Shown in pieces: positions 63,976-64,000 of a stretch of DNA of 64,000 nt (position 1 is its first letter; each line of letters begins with the position of its first letter). The DNA is from a virus. The translations under genes and the position numbers were made by a program. The notes beneath the pieces were generated by a model. The model worked only from the letters and a program-made list of their open reading frames with translations, was not told where the DNA came from and made no database searches. The stretch spans positions 1 to 64,000 of the IMG/VR virus record IMGVR_UViG_3300036845_000456. One strand, 5' to 3'.

Positions 63976-64000
63976 CAAGACTTTCCTTTGCGGTGAACAA

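Noticed and set aside
1-64000. Terminase, DNA polymerase, integrase or repressor genes
   Set aside because: No frame in the window shows their motifs; they must lie outside.

Overview
The window is a contiguous piece of a large tailed-phage (or prophage) genome with a contractile, Mu-type tail. The tail genes follow the Mu order: terminator candidate, DUF2635-like, sheath, tube, frameshifted chaperone, tape measure, gpN, gpP, gp45, gp46, gp47, gp48, fibres. The head genes are HK97-type (protease, capsid, portal, connector). GC-rich, codon-biased DNA and families often seen in Rhizobiales phages suggest an alphaproteobacterial host such as a Bradyrhizobium relative; this is inference. No terminase, polymerase, integrase, tRNA or CRISPR array is visible, so the window is only part of the genome.

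Layout. 1-7040 (+): the end of a glycosyltransferase-like gene, small membrane and hypothetical genes, then three consecutive collagen-like or C1q-like fibre genes. 7118-7606 (-): one isolated reverse gene between a hairpin and a divergent promoter region. 7783-19100 (+): head module, with an ADP-ribosyltransferase-like plus GNAT-like polyprotein, a prohead protease fused to a major capsid protein with an internal ribosome binding site, portal, an embedded collagen-like protein, connector, and a second HK97-type capsid paralogue. 19128-42461 (+): tail module with sheath, tube, chaperone carrying a T7 slippery site, two paralogous tape measures, a split gpN, baseplate genes, fibres, a two-domain endolysin and a holin candidate, ending in a strong terminator.

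42592-51916 (-): about 20 small, tightly overlapping genes and a three-gene MoxR-type ATPase / DUF3150-like / HExxH+VWA module. Five intergenic hairpins here have the same six-base loop but different, base-paired stems. 51917-52519 is a divergent control region with several palindromes. 52520-56947 (+): small early-type genes (cysteine cluster, winged helix, HTH, a RAMP-like protein) interrupted by arrays of a degenerate hexanucleotide, closed by a strong terminator. 57426-63975 (-): another dense run of small genes, many with CxxC zinc-ribbon motifs, including two (57 and 51 aa) recognisable only as very short reading frames, plus a structured RNA candidate at 60509-60637.

How the parts work together: the + strand block 7783-42461 builds the virion and lyses the cell. 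The two minus-strand blocks and the 52.5-57 kb plus-strand block look like early or accessory functions that condition the host. The most unusual items are the fused/duplicated capsid genes, the hairpin family with the invariant loop, the hexamer arrays shared by loci with opposite coding strands, and the structured element at 60.5 kb.
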